From Oceanobacillus indicireducens (GTDB lineage Bacteria; Bacillota; Bacilli; Bacillales; Amphibacillaceae), in the NCBI RefSeq assembly GCF_014647195.1, contig NZ_BMOS01000011.1:2858-66857 (forward strand): a stretch of 64,000 bases of DNA, given 5' to 3'. The translations under genes and the position numbers were made by a program. Each line of letters starts with the position of its first letter. The first letter of the stretch is position 1. The notes under the pieces are model-generated. The model was given only the letters and a program-made list of their open reading frames with translations, ran no database searches and was not told the DNA's origin. Of the stretch, positions 26,240 to 35,191 are shown piece by piece.

Positions 26240-26941
26240 CTACTCCTGATCAGGATTACGTAAATAATAACCAACTCCGCGCCGTGTCACAATCCAGGCC
26301 GGGTTACTTGGGTTCTCCTCAATTTTCTCACGCAGTCTTCTCACCGTAACGTCAACCGTACGCACATCTCCGAAATAGTCATAACCCCATACGGTTTCAA
26401 GTAAATGTTCTCGGGTCATAACTTGTCCAATGTGACGTGCAAGGTAGTGTAATAATTCGAACTCCCGGTGGGTCAGTTCGATTTGTTCTCCATCACGGGA
26501 AACAACGTAAGCATCCGGGTAAACGGTAAGACTTCCGATAACGATGTTTTTCGTCGGTTTCTCGGTTTCTTCCGGTAACTGCTGTCTACGCAAGTTCGCC
26601 TTCACCCGGGCAATGAGCTCGCGGTTACTGAATGGTTTCGTCACATAGTCATCCGCACCAAGTTCCAGGCCGAGTACTTTATCGATTTCCGAGTCCTTTG
26701 CGGTCAGCATGATAATCGGCATACTCTTTGTTTTCCTTACTTCACGCAGTACTTCATTTCCATCTTTATTTGGCAGCATAATATCGAGGAGGATGAGTTC
26801 GGGGTCTTCCTCTTCCGCCATACGTATTGCCTCGTCACCGTCATTGGCGACAATCACTTGGTAGCCTTCCTTTTCTAAATTAAACTTTAATATATCTGCA
26901 ATTGGTTGTTCATCATCTACAACTAATATTTTTTGATTCAT
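26240..26941 (-). CDS. walR: Response regulator WalR
   Basis: An OmpR-type regulator of 233 residues from ATG 26941 ('[18 protein letters not shown]'), with phospho-acceptor Asp near 53 in 'LILLDIMLP', Lys in 'TKPFSNREL', and a winged-helix C-terminus '[15 protein letters not shown]'. A GTG nine bases upstream (26950) is possible, but the AAAAGGAT ribosome site fits the ATG better. WalR is usually essential and controls autolysin genes. In B. subtilis purA and tRNA genes lie between dnaB and walR; here only repeats and a terminator do. Confidence 0.96.
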   Translation of the reverse strand: MNQKILVVDDEQPIADILKFNLEKEGYQVIVANDGDEAIRMAEEEDPELILLDIMLPNKDGNEVLREVRKTKSMPIIMLTAKDSEIDKVLGLELGADDYVTKPFSNRELIARVKANLRRQQLPEETEKPTKNIVIGSLTVYPDAYVVSRDGEQIELTHREFELLHYLARHIGQVMTREHLLETVWGYDYFGDVRTVDVTVRRLREKIEENPSNPAWIVTRRGVGYYLRNPDQE

Positions 26942-27026
26942 TTTTGCCACATCCTTTTCATGTAACGCTTTCCTCTATTTTAACGTACTTTTGCCAATCT
27001 GTCTGTACCTATTTGGTCGGAGAGCG

Positions 27027-27090
27027 GGGCCAGTGGGGTCAGAGCATTTGTCCCAGTCAAATGGGACAAATGCTCTGACCCCACTGGCCC
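27027..27090. repeat. Perfect 29-bp inverted repeat of the GGGACA family
   Basis: The arms 27027-27055 and 27062-27090 are exact reverse complements and contain the AGAGCATTTGTCCCA core; the loop is six bases. It lies between dnaB and walR, upstream of walR. Confidence 0.85.
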
Positions 27091-27099
27091 ACTCCAAGT

Positions 27100-27128
27100 C
27101 AAAAAAGCACGAGGCTTGTGCTCGTGCT
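27100..27128 (-). terminator. Terminator of dnaB
   Basis: AAGCACGAG pairs with CTCGTGCTT and is followed by a T-run on the minus strand, directly after the dnaB stop codon. Confidence 0.85.
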
Positions 27129-28502
27129 TTATGCTTGGACGGGTGCTTGGGGAATGTCTTGTTTACTGTAGCGATATTCCAAGTCAACGAATTTGTTGTA
27201 TTCTTTTACAAAGGCAAGTTCAACGGTACCGGTTGGACCGTTACGTTGCTTGGAAATGATGATTTCGATGATGTTTTGCTTTTCCGATTCCGAGTCATAG
27301 TAGTCGTCACGATATAGGAAACCAACAATATCGGCATCTTGCTCAATACTTCCAGATTCCCGGAGGTCGGACATCATCGGGCGTTTATCCTGACGGGATT
27401 CGACACCACGGGAAAGCTGCGATAGTGCGATTAAAGGCACTTCCAACTCTCTTGCCAGTCCTTTTAGAGAACGAGATATTTCGGAAACTTCCTGCTGTCT
27501 GTTCTCCTGGGAGCCGCTGCTTCCTTGGATAAGCTGTAAATAGTCAATCATAATCATTCCAAGACCATGTTCTTGTTTTAACCGGCGACATTTCGAACGG
27601 ATTTCACTGACACGAACACCCGGTGTATCATCAATAAAAATCCCGGCATTTGATAGAGAACCCATCGCCATTGTCAGCTTGCCCCAGTCGTCTGCTTGGA
27701 GCTGGCCGCTCCTAAGTCGTTGGGAATCAATATTTCCCTCAGCACAGAGCATCCGCTGTACGAGCTGGTCCGCTCCCATCTCAAGACTGAAGATCGCGAC
27801 ATTATTTGCTGTTTTTACCGCAACGTTCTGCGCGACGTTCAGAGCAAAAGCTGTCTTACCAACAGAAGGGCGGGCGGCAATAATAATCAAGTCGTTGCGC
27901 TGGAAGCCACTCGTAATTCGGTCCAGTTCCTGATAACCAGTTGGAACACCGGTTATGTCTCCCTGATTTTCATGGAGCTGCTCAATTTTATCGTAAACGT
28001 CGATGAGGACGTCTTTAATATTTTTAAAGCCTTCACTGTTTTTTCTTCCGGAAACTTCGAGGATGGTCTTCTCCGCTTCATTTAGAACGTCATCGACCTC
28101 GTCCTCCCGCTCGAATCCTGAAGTTACGATATCTGTCGCGGCACGAATGAGTCGGCGCAGCAATGCCTTCTCTTCTACAATACGGCTATAATACTCAATA
28201 TTCGCAGCGGTCGGTACACTTTCAGCTACTTGGGTGAGATACGTAACTCCACCTGCTTCTTCCAGCTGCTTCCGGTCATTTAAATAAGTGGTAACGGTAA
28301 TAACGTCTATTGGCTCACCGCGGTCTGCCAGTTGCAACATCGCAGCGAAGATCCGTTGATGGCTTGCCCGGTAAAAGTCTTCCGGCATCAAGATTTCCGA
28401 GGCACTGGAGAAGCTTTCAGGCTGCAGAAAAATTGCTCCGATAACCGACTGTTCCGCTTCAATATTATGCGGCGGTGTACGGTCGATTGGTCCTTGATCC
28501 AT
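27129..28502 (-). CDS. dnaB: Replicative DNA helicase DnaB (DnaC in B. subtilis)
   Basis: From ATG 28502, behind GAGGAGG, a 457-residue hexameric helicase. The N-terminal DnaB domain ('PPHNIEAEQSVIGAIFLQPE') is followed by a RecA-like core with Walker A 'ARPSVGKTAFALN' near 215, Walker B 'MIMIDYLQLI' near 315 and 'LSQLSRGVESR' near 380. It unwinds DNA at the fork. An upstream in-frame start at 28619 would add 39 residues that lack family similarity and overlap a repeat, so I reject it. It follows rplI and has its own terminator. Confidence 0.96.
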   Translation of the reverse strand: MDQGPIDRTPPHNIEAEQSVIGAIFLQPESFSSASEILMPEDFYRASHQRIFAAMLQLADRGEPIDVITVTTYLNDRKQLEEAGGVTYLTQVAESVPTAANIEYYSRIVEEKALLRRLIRAATDIVTSGFEREDEVDDVLNEAEKTILEVSGRKNSEGFKNIKDVLIDVYDKIEQLHENQGDITGVPTGYQELDRITSGFQRNDLIIIAARPSVGKTAFALNVAQNVAVKTANNVAIFSLEMGADQLVQRMLCAEGNIDSQRLRSGQLQADDWGKLTMAMGSLSNAGIFIDDTPGVRVSEIRSKCRRLKQEHGLGMIMIDYLQLIQGSSGSQENRQQEVSEISRSLKGLARELEVPLIALSQLSRGVESRQDKRPMMSDLRESGSIEQDADIVGFLYRDDYYDSESEKQNIIEIIISKQRNGPTGTVELAFVKEYNKFVDLEYRYSKQDIPQAPVQA

Positions 28503-28590
28503 GGTAGTTCCTCCTCTCTTTGTTGATTCATGAAGTAAAAAGGACTCACGTGAGATTCGTGAGTCGCAGGGCCGACTGATCAGAGTTTTC

Positions 28591-28618
28591 TGGGACAGTA
28601 GCTCTGACCCTAGTCCCA
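28591..28618. repeat. GGGACA palindromic repeat at rplI stop
   Basis: TGGGACAGTAGCTCTGACCC with closing TAGTCCCA. It begins at the base after the rplI TAG stop, the same junction as at htrA. Confidence 0.75.
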
Positions 28619-29068
28619 CTATTTTTGTTCGGTGACGTGGACTTTGATTGAACCGGATACTTCTGGGTGGAGCTTGATTGGTACGGTTGTGTAGCCCAGA
28701 GCTCGGATTGGTTCGTCTAGTTCAATTTTTCGTCTGTCGATTTTATGTCCATAGTCTTTTGCTAACTTTTCTGCGATTTGTTTGTTTGTAATTGATCCGA
28801 ATAGGCGTCCGCCTTCACCAGATTTTGCTTGCAATTCCACTGTTAAATCAGCAAGTTTATCTTTTAATTGAATCGCTTCTTCTTTTTCTTTCTGTTCTTG
28901 CTGGGCGTTCTTACGTTTCTTCGCATCAAGCGCCTTTAAATTTCCTGGTGTTGCTTCAATCGCCAATTTATTTTTTAAGAGATAGTTTATTGCATAGCCT
29001 TCCGCTACGTCTTTTACTTCCCCTTGCTTTCCTTTACCTTTTACATCTTTTACAAAAATCACTTTCAT
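28619..29068 (-). CDS. rplI: 50S ribosomal protein L9
   Basis: The 149-residue protein starts [20 protein letters not shown], the L9 N-terminal domain that binds 23S rRNA, followed by the long helix rich in K/E/Q (about 45-75) and the C-terminal domain with '[16 protein letters not shown]'. Its ATG overlaps the gdpP stop by four bases, the conserved gdpP-rplI arrangement of Bacilli. The full length agrees with the family. Confidence 0.98.
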   Translation of the reverse strand: MKVIFVKDVKGKGKQGEVKDVAEGYAINYLLKNKLAIEATPGNLKALDAKKRKNAQQEQKEKEEAIQLKDKLADLTVELQAKSGEGGRLFGSITNKQIAEKLAKDYGHKIDRRKIELDEPIRALGYTTVPIKLHPEVSGSIKVHVTEQK

Positions 29069-31041
29069 TTCGTTTCTCTCCCTTCGAAATATTCATCAAT
29101 GATATCTTTTAACAATAATTCAACGTCTTCAACGCTTGTATCTTCTATTTGGGTTGCGGCATTCGTTAAATGTCCACCGCCATTCATTCGTTCCATAATG
29201 ATCTGGACATTGATTTGTCCTAGCGAACGGGCGCTAACACCAACCCGGCCGTCCTCCCGCTCGGAAATAACGAAGGAGGCTGTCACCCCTGTCATTGTCA
29301 AGAGCGTATCGGCAGCTTGTGCAATCAGTACAGGGCCGTACGTTTCTCCAGGCTCTGCAGCAACAATTGCAATTTTGTCTCGGTAGATTTCGGTCCGTTC
29401 GATTAACTTGCTCCGCTGTAAATAAACACGGAGATCTTCTTTAAGTAATTGTTGGACGAGTACCGTATCTGCCCCCTTTGCTCGTAAGTAAGAGGCTGCA
29501 TCAAACGTACGAGAACCTGTCCTTAACGTAAAGCTTTTCGTATCTACTATAATACCAGATAACAAGGCGGTTGCTTCAAGCATTTTTAATTTAATTGTTT
29601 TGGGCTGATATTCCAATAACTCCGTCACAAGCTCGGCGGTAGAAGATGCATATGGTTCCATATAAACAAGTGTCGGATTATCAATAAACTCTTCTCCGCG
29701 GCGATGGTGGTCAATAACCACTTTATATTCCGTCTTAGCGAGTAAAGCTGGCTCGGCGACCATAGACGGCTTATGCGTATCGACAATTACAATTAGACTC
29801 TGACTTGTAATGATATCTTCCGCTTTATCGGGGTCAATGAATCGTTCCCACAGTTCTTCATCTGCCTGGATCGCTTCGACTAACCGTTGTACACCTGTAT
29901 CCACATCATCCGGATCAAAGACAATATAACCTTCGACACCATTTGCTTTTGCGATATTTAAAATCCCGATCGCTGCACCGACAGAGTCCATATCCGGTGA
30001 TTTATGCCCCATAATAATGACTTTGTCGCTCACCTTCACAAGATCTGTCATTGCGTGGGAAATAACTCGCGCGCGGACACGGGTCCGCTTTTCCATTGGA
30101 TTCGTCTTACCACCATAGAAACGAACCTTACCTGCTTCATCCCGAATTGCTACTTGATCCCCACCTCGGCCGAGTGCTAAGTCAAGACTAGATTGGGCAA
30201 GTTCACCAAGCTGTGGCAATGGAACGTCTCCTTGACCGACCCCGATACTTAGCGTGACATTCGTACTCTGTTCCCCGGTAATCTCCCGGATTTCATCCAG
30301 AATATCGAATTTCACTTCTTCTATCTGTCTTAAAATCTCTCTCGTTCCAATTGCGAGGAAACGTTCCTGGGAAGTGCGCTTCATATAAAGGCCATTCCGC
30401 TTCGCCCAATCATTAATGAGAGAGGTGACTTCTGAATTCAACAGACTTTTTGCCGTGTCATCCATCGGCAAGGTAATATCTTCATAATTATCGAGAAAAA
30501 TGATAAACAAGACAGTCTTATCATTTTCATAAACGGTACGCAGTTGCTCCCGCTCCGTTTCATCAATGAAATAAACTAAGCGCTCATTTTTATTAATCTT
30601 TGTATGAAAATAGTATTCATCTAACTGAACAATCGTATCTTTTCTGTCTTCTTTAATGTCGGTAACTAATTCCTCGGACAAGAAATTAAGTGAAGAACCG
30701 ATTACTTCGGCTTCATCCGTATTAAATTGTCGCATATAAGGATTCGCCCATTCGATTTTATAGTTCTCATCGTAAAGCACAATCCCAAAAGGAAGCTCAC
30801 TTAAAGCCTCTTTGCCTACCATTTTTACGCGTGTTGAAATTAGCTTAATTTCATCTTGCAGCTCTTCCATTCGCTTATTTTCTCTTTGTATACTATAAGC
30901 TAATGAAGCGAGCAGCAGAACAGCCCCTACTATTCCAATTATCCACTCGTAATAAAAAAGGACGGCAAGCAAAATGGCGGATAGGATATAGATAATCCAT
31001 ATATGATTGTCTAATAATCGCTTCCTTTTCAACTCCGGCAT
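29065..31041 (-). CDS. gdpP: Cyclic-di-AMP phosphodiesterase GdpP
   Basis: The 658-residue protein has two N-terminal membrane helices (about 12-50), a PAS domain (about 80-150), a degenerate GGDEF domain (about 170-300) and a DHH/DHHA1 domain (about 335-655). The latter shows '[16 protein letters not shown]', '[10 protein letters not shown]' and '[12 protein letters not shown]', the metal-binding residues. It hydrolyses c-di-AMP to pApA and so affects potassium balance, cell-wall stress and osmotic response. It overlaps rplI by four bases and follows yybS by 33 bases; the three genes probably form an operon. Confidence 0.97.
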   Translation of the reverse strand: MPELKRKRLLDNHIWIIYILSAILLAVLFYYEWIIGIVGAVLLLASLAYSIQRENKRMEELQDEIKLISTRVKMVGKEALSELPFGIVLYDENYKIEWANPYMRQFNTDEAEVIGSSLNFLSEELVTDIKEDRKDTIVQLDEYYFHTKINKNERLVYFIDETEREQLRTVYENDKTVLFIIFLDNYEDITLPMDDTAKSLLNSEVTSLINDWAKRNGLYMKRTSQERFLAIGTREILRQIEEVKFDILDEIREITGEQSTNVTLSIGVGQGDVPLPQLGELAQSSLDLALGRGGDQVAIRDEAGKVRFYGGKTNPMEKRTRVRARVISHAMTDLVKVSDKVIIMGHKSPDMDSVGAAIGILNIAKANGVEGYIVFDPDDVDTGVQRLVEAIQADEELWERFIDPDKAEDIITSQSLIVIVDTHKPSMVAEPALLAKTEYKVVIDHHRRGEEFIDNPTLVYMEPYASSTAELVTELLEYQPKTIKLKMLEATALLSGIIVDTKSFTLRTGSRTFDAASYLRAKGADTVLVQQLLKEDLRVYLQRSKLIERTEIYRDKIAIVAAEPGETYGPVLIAQAADTLLTMTGVTASFVISEREDGRVGVSARSLGQINVQIIMERMNGGGHLTNAATQIEDTSVEDVELLLKDIIDEYFEGRETK

Positions 31042-31074
31042 AACTGTTCACTCCAATTTTGCTTCCATTAAAGG

Positions 31075-32016
31075 TTATTTATTTTTTTGAAGACGAGCCC
31101 TCAAATTTAACCCTATATCAATTATACCTAAGATTCTAACGAAATAAAGGAGAAATAATGGAAACAGGATGGTCAGCACAATACTTAAGATAGGAATTAC
31201 CTTCGACCACTTCTTATAATGCGTAAAGAAGAAGATGAAAGAAAATCCTTGGATTACAAGCAGCATTTCTAAAATAATCAGTGCATTTTGTACACCGACA
31301 TACATAATACTGTTCGGATCGGAACTGATCAAGGATGCGATAATGACGATTAAATAGAGCCAAATAATCGACGTCGGCAATTTTAAACTTCTAAATGGTG
31401 GAAAGTATAATTTTTTATTGTACATTCGGTTCAACAATTTATAACTAATCCACTGTGTTAGAAACGCTAAGAACACCGCGCTGATTGCAATGAAGGCTGG
31501 CATGAGCTTAATAAAGTACTGAATCTGCTCGATAAATAATGCCTCCATATCCACGGCTTCCCCTGATTCAAGACCTACCCCTTCCATAAGGGAAATATAC
31601 CAATCCACTTGATCTGTTGCAATCGTTTCGATTTCCTGGACGAAATTCACACCCAGTAGAACTTGCGTGAAAGCAAGCGTAAATAACAGGCCCCCGATAA
31701 ATCCTAACGTCCCGTAAGCCCATGTTTCATAAGCAGTCCGCTCTTTATTTATTGCATGTCCTATTAATAAACCTGCCGCTCCCATCATCAGTGTGAGCGG
31801 TAAGTAGATTACCGTCAGAATCATACTAATAAGAGAAGCGAAGACAACTACAAGCATTCCAGGCTTCACTCCATGTTTGGACGTATAGATGACAAAGGGA
31901 ATTGGGAGTAGCACCATCATAAAGGTTGATAGAAAAGGTACTAAGGTACCGAACAGGAGAATAAGATATATTCCTGCTAGGAGTGCTCCTTCTGTCAGTT
32001 TTTTTGTATTGTTCAT
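31075..32016 (-). CDS. yybS: YybS family DUF2232 membrane protein
   Basis: A roughly 313-residue membrane protein with about eight hydrophobic segments, starting MNNTKKLTEGALLAGIYLIL as YybS proteins do. The family resembles the S-component fold of ECF transporters, but no substrate is known. I chose ATG 32016 because GAGGTG lies ten bases upstream; ATG 32025 is too close to it, and the TTG at 32034 overlaps it. It is upstream of gdpP and rplI, the B. subtilis order. Confidence 0.92.
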   Translation of the reverse strand: MNNTKKLTEGALLAGIYLILLFGTLVPFLSTFMMVLLPIPFVIYTSKHGVKPGMLVVVFASLISMILTVIYLPLTLMMGAAGLLIGHAINKERTAYETWAYGTLGFIGGLLFTLAFTQVLLGVNFVQEIETIATDQVDWYISLMEGVGLESGEAVDMEALFIEQIQYFIKLMPAFIAISAVFLAFLTQWISYKLLNRMYNKKLYFPPFRSLKLPTSIIWLYLIVIIASLISSDPNSIMYVGVQNALIILEMLLVIQGFSFIFFFTHYKKWSKVIPILSIVLTILFPLFLLYFVRILGIIDIGLNLRARLQKNK

Positions 32017-32093
32017 TTCTGGCATACACCTCAATTTTATATCTAATTATCACGGTACAACTATTCTTTAACTGCCCGCATCCAAGTAAGTGG

Positions 32094-32198
32094 AATCAAA
32101 TCTACTCAGGCAGTAGAACACGGATAGTAACACCCTGATTAACTCCATTAGCATTCAGCTGGGCAATAAAACGCTCGCTGAATGAAGTTTTATTTTAT
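32094..32198 (+). repeat. CATTCAG two-hairpin repeat, first of a tandem pair
   Basis: The blocks AATCAAATCTA, TAACACCCTGATT, CTCCATTAGCATTCAG and CTGAATGAAGTTTTATTTT follow in the same order as in the 16.4-kb copy. A preceding ACTGCC/GGCAGT stem at 32071-32115 may be part of it. Confidence 0.6.
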
Positions 32199-32307
32199 GC
32201 TGTCCTCTTATCATAACATGAAAGCTATTTTTCTTTCGTGGTTAACGGTCGGAAATCTCAAACACGAACGAACAGATTTTTATTATTTTTATTGGGAAAT
32301 CATTTTG

Positions 32308-32456
32308 TCACGTATTAACGGTCTGTAATACCCCCCACTTCTAAACATGAGAATAGCCTACATGTGAAGGTGGGGGAGGTACAGTCCGTAAATACCTGAT
32401 TCGGTTCAACTAACATTCAGTGGGGGGAAGGAACCCCACTGAATGAAGTTTCACTT
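32308..32456 (+). repeat. CATTCAG two-hairpin repeat, second copy
   Basis: Hairpin 1: ACGGTCTGTA, CCCCCCACTTC and their partners GAAGGTGGGGG, TACAGTCCGT enclose ACATG/CATGT. Hairpin 2: CATTCAGTGGGG and CCCCACTGAATG form a perfect 12-bp stem. The unit CCTGATT to GAATGAAGTTT aligns with the copies at 32.1 and 16.4 kb. Together with the first copy it fills most of the 600-base gap before 32646. Confidence 0.65.
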
Positions 32457-32501
32457 TATCCAAATGCCTCTATTTATTTCTTGTCGAAATTTCCCGAAAT
32501 T

Positions 32502-32515
32502 ATTTCCCGGGTAAT
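32502..32515. promoter_or_regulatory. Candidate Noc-binding site
   Basis: ATTTCCCGGGTAAT differs by one base from the palindromic Noc consensus ATTTCCCGGGAAAT known from B. subtilis. A half-site, AATTTCCCGAAATT, lies just before it at 32487-32500. The noc gene is 10 kb away. Confidence 0.55.
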
Positions 32516-32645
32516 AATTTACCGCATGATTTAACAGAACATTCATTCTAGTTGGATAGGTTTCCTTGGAAATAATTAATCACAATCAGAGCATTTCCTG
32601 CTGATTTCATCTATAATTAAGATGTATAAGTATGTTTAAATAAGG

Positions 32646-33152
32646 ATGGAGCCAATGATTCTCATAGATGCATTTATTAATAGTTTAAAATTACCTAATA
32701 AAAATGCGATGTTCAAATTAAATCGAGTCGGAATGGATATCGTCGTATTCTACTTATTTATTTTGATTCTTATCGTCTCAATCCCACATCTTGTTCTGCA
32801 ACTGCAAATGACAGATGGGCTTGCAGGTGGATTGCCAGTTATATTAAAATTAATCTATTTCTTTATGTTCTATTATTTACCACTGACAATCGCCGTATTC
32901 CTATTTATTTCCATCATGGCATATGTTGGGGTTGCAATTGCCAAACTGATGAAAAGGAAATTAAGGTATCAGATTATTTGGAAGCTGCTCGCTTTCACAA
33001 CAACGATTCCTTTCTTTGCATATATGTTACTTGCATCACTTTTTCCAATCCGTGACAAGTACCTGCTACTAGCAATTGTTTATTCTTTCATTATGCTCAT
33101 CTTCATGATCCTGAAATATCCAAAACGAAGAATAAGGAAGAAAGCTAAATAG
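32646..33152 (+). CDS. Small membrane protein, DUF1189-like N-terminus
   Basis: The 168-residue protein has four or five hydrophobic segments and a lysine/arginine-rich tail (KYPKRRIRKKAK). The beginning ('FINSLKLPNKNAMFKLNRVG', then 'IVVFYLFILILI') resembles the start of DUF1189 proteins, but the protein is shorter than that family. The function is unknown. It is divergent from yybS, and tandem CATTCAG repeats lie in its 5' region. ATG 32646 has a poor ribosome site; ATG 32655 is an alternative. Confidence 0.6.
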   Translation: MEPMILIDAFINSLKLPNKNAMFKLNRVGMDIVVFYLFILILIVSIPHLVLQLQMTDGLAGGLPVILKLIYFFMFYYLPLTIAVFLFISIMAYVGVAIAKLMKRKLRYQIIWKLLAFTTTIPFFAYMLLASLFPIRDKYLLLAIVYSFIMLIFMILKYPKRRIRKKAK

Positions 33153-33178
33153 AAATTTCTAGTTGGGGGTGTCCGTAA

Positions 33179-33814
33179 ATTCAACCAAGGCAATTATTTA
33201 TCTATATTATTTCAGTCTCACTTAATGCGTTAGGAAATAGTTTCATGATTGTAGCAAACTTTGGAAGTGCTCCCTGGACTTCCGCCGGAGAAAACTTAGC
33301 ATATATCTTACCATTTTCCGTTGGGGTCTGTGTCATTATATTACATATGTTTTCCTTCCTGCTTAGTTACTTGATGAAAGTTAGACTCAGTTTGAAAATG
33401 ATTGCTCAAAGTCTCATCCTCGCTTTTATATTTGGAGGCTTTATTGATTTATTCTTATACCTTCATCAGTTGGTCTACATTCCGGGTGATATGTTCATGC
33501 GTGGTTTGTACTTGTTTGTCGGCCTTAACTTCATTGCAATCGGAGTTAGTATTTATTTTCAAGCTGGATCTATTTACTTACCGACGGATTATTTATTGAA
33601 AGCATTCGGCAAGTTAATGAAAAATTATACAGTAGGAAATATCTTTTTTACAGCCGTACCGTTAGTAATTAGTATCGTCATTATTTTATATCGTTCAGAA
33701 ATGACTGGGATCGGTATTGGTACTTTATTCTTCATGTTTGGGCTCGGATTTTTAATGGATATGTATAACCGGCTAATCCGTATCCGGAACATGGAAGTAA
33801 GAAGTAGTGATTAA
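33179..33814 (+). CDS. YczE/YyaS/YitT-like membrane protein
   Basis: A membrane protein of 189 residues from ATG 33245, or 211 from ATT 33179. About five hydrophobic segments and 'MIVANFGSAPWTSAGENLA' fit the YczE/YyaS group, where this stretch follows the first helix. The first helix ('FIYIISVSLNALGNSF') is encoded upstream of the ATG, so the ATG start looks truncated. GGGGGTG lies seven bases before an ATT at 33179. A GTG at 33170 in another frame reads MSVNSTKAIIY and could join after a one-base shift. So this is a gene with either a non-standard start or a frameshift. Function unknown. Confidence 0.65.
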   Translation: MQPRQLFIYIISVSLNALGNSFMIVANFGSAPWTSAGENLAYILPFSVGVCVIILHMFSFLLSYLMKVRLSLKMIAQSLILAFIFGGFIDLFLYLHQLVYIPGDMFMRGLYLFVGLNFIAIGVSIYFQAGSIYLPTDYLLKAFGKLMKNYTVGNIFFTAVPLVISIVIILYRSEMTGIGIGTLFFMFGLGFLMDMYNRLIRIRNMEVRSSD

Positions 33815-33822
33815 GAAAGATA

Positions 33823-33868
33823 AAAACACCTCAAAACGAAGCGAAATCGTTTTGAGGTGTTTATTTTT
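33823..33868. terminator. Bidirectional terminator between YczE-like gene and rpsR
   Basis: AAACACCTCAAAACGA pairs with TCGTTTTGAGGTGTTT around a seven-base loop, with T-rich flanks on both strands; the genes on both sides converge. Confidence 0.9.
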
Positions 33869-33871
33869 ATC

Positions 33872-34105
33872 TTACTCCGCAACAAACGGCAGAAGTGCCA
33901 TTTGGCGAGCACGTTTGATAGCTACTGTTAGTTTACGCTGATATTTTGCAGAAGTTCCAGTTACACGACGAGGAAGAATTTTTCCACGTTCGGAAATGAA
34001 ACGTCTTAATAAATCAACATCTTTATAGTCGATATGGGTAATACCGTTAGCTGTGAAATAACAAACTTTACGACGTCTACCACCACGTCCACGACGAGCT
34101 GCCAT
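33872..34105 (-). CDS. rpsR: 30S ribosomal protein S18
   Basis: The 77-residue basic protein has the S18 core '[20 protein letters not shown]' and '[20 protein letters not shown]'. The N-terminus is an arginine/glycine-rich stretch. S18 binds S6 in the platform of the small subunit. Last gene of the rpsF-ssb-rpsR operon. Confidence 0.98.
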   Translation of the reverse strand: MAARRGRGGRRRKVCYFTANGITHIDYKDVDLLRRFISERGKILPRRVTGTSAKYQRKLTVAIKRARQMALLPFVAE

Positions 34106-34196
34106 GAGCGATTACCTCCTTTGCTTTATTGTTTATTGTATTATTGATGTTCATCACGAACAGTTAAGTTAATTTTACAAGTGATTCTAATTACTA

Positions 34197-34733
34197 TTAA
34201 AATGGCAAGTCATCATCCGAAATGTCAATTGGTTCTCCATTATTGCGGAATGGATCTTCCGTTGCTTGACCTTGACTCGGACCCTGGCCTTGATTTTGGT
34301 TCGGGCTTGGTTGGAACTGGCCTTGTCCACCAAACTGACTTTGATTTTGATTTTGAAATTGGTTCTGGTTCGGCTGGTATCCTGGTGCACCACCGCCTCT
34401 ATCTTGAGAAGCATTTTTTGACTCCAGGAATTGAATGCTGTCTGCAACAACTTCAGTTACATAAACGGTTTTACCATCCTGACCTTCATACGTACGTGAT
34501 TGCAAACGGCCATCAACACCGATCAAACTGCCTTTTCTCATAAAGTTTGCAAGGTTTTCCGCTTGGCGGCGCCACACGACACCATTAATAAAATCTGCCT
34601 CACGTTCTCCCTGCTGATTAGAAAAAGGACGGTTCACTGCGATATTGAAGTTAGCCACTGCTATTCCGTTTGGTGTATAACGTAAATCAGGATCCCTTGT
34701 TAACCTGCCTACTAATACGACACGATTTAACAT
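34197..34733 (-). CDS. ssb: Single-stranded DNA-binding protein
   Basis: A 178-residue protein from ATG 34733 (AAGGAG nine bases upstream) with an OB-fold ('[20 protein letters not shown]' to about residue 108), a Q/N/G-rich linker (about 115-165) and the acidic C-terminal tip 'DISDDDLPF' used to recruit repair and replication proteins. It coats single-stranded DNA as a tetramer. It lies between rpsF and rpsR, the standard Bacillus arrangement. Confidence 0.97.
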   Translation of the reverse strand: MLNRVVLVGRLTRDPDLRYTPNGIAVANFNIAVNRPFSNQQGEREADFINGVVWRRQAENLANFMRKGSLIGVDGRLQSRTYEGQDGKTVYVTEVVADSIQFLESKNASQDRGGGAPGYQPNQNQFQNQNQSQFGGQGQFQPSPNQNQGQGPSQGQATEDPFRNNGEPIDISDDDLPF

Positions 34734-34748
34734 CAGAACCACTCCTTA

Positions 34749-35036
34749 TTATTGTTCATCTCGAATTGTCATATGACGGACAATATCATCAGAGAACTTA
34801 GCTAGACGGTCGAATTCGTTAACTGCTTCTTCACCGCCAGTGAAGTTAATGACAACATAATATCCATCGCGGTACTCATTGATTTCATAAGCAAGACGAC
34901 GCTTGCCCATCTCATCAACTTTTGTGATCTCCGCGCCATTATCTGTAAGAATTTTGTTGAAACGCTCAATTAAGTTTGTTTGCGCCTCTTCTTCAATGTC
35001 TGGGCGGATGATATACATGGTTTCATATTTGTTCAT
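34749..35036 (-). CDS. rpsF: 30S ribosomal protein S6
   Basis: The 95-residue protein begins [17 protein letters not shown] and contains '[20 protein letters not shown]', the S6 core. It pairs with S18 on the 30S platform. First gene of the rpsF-ssb-rpsR operon, with a candidate autoregulatory leader upstream. Confidence 0.98.
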   Translation of the reverse strand: MNKYETMYIIRPDIEEEAQTNLIERFNKILTDNGAEITKVDEMGKRRLAYEINEYRDGYYVVINFTGGEEAVNEFDRLAKFSDDIVRHMTIRDEQ

Positions 35037-35112
35037 CCGTTACACCTCCTTTTGGTCTTAGCGGCTTCCAGAATAACTCTGGGAGCAAGGAGCAATTTAT
35101 AAAATATAATTA
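35037..35112 (-). promoter_or_regulatory. Candidate S6:S18-binding leader of rpsF
   Basis: The minus-strand leader contains CCAGA-GTTAT-TCTGG, a five-bp hairpin, followed by AAGCCGCTAAGACC and the AAAGGAGGTG ribosome site. Many bacterial rpsF leaders carry an RNA hairpin that binds S6:S18 and lowers translation; the position and CCG content fit, but the structure has not been compared with the published consensus. Confidence 0.4.
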
Positions 35113-35191
35113 CTCACAATAAGATATTATACCAAACTATTTTTCATTAAACAAGGTTTCGAGATCCTTTTTTTACGTTTATCCTAGAGCA

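Noticed and set aside
28503-28619. 39-residue N-terminal extension of DnaB helicase
   Set aside because: The added residues overlap the GGGACA repeat and do not resemble the family; a GAGGAGG site supports ATG 28502.
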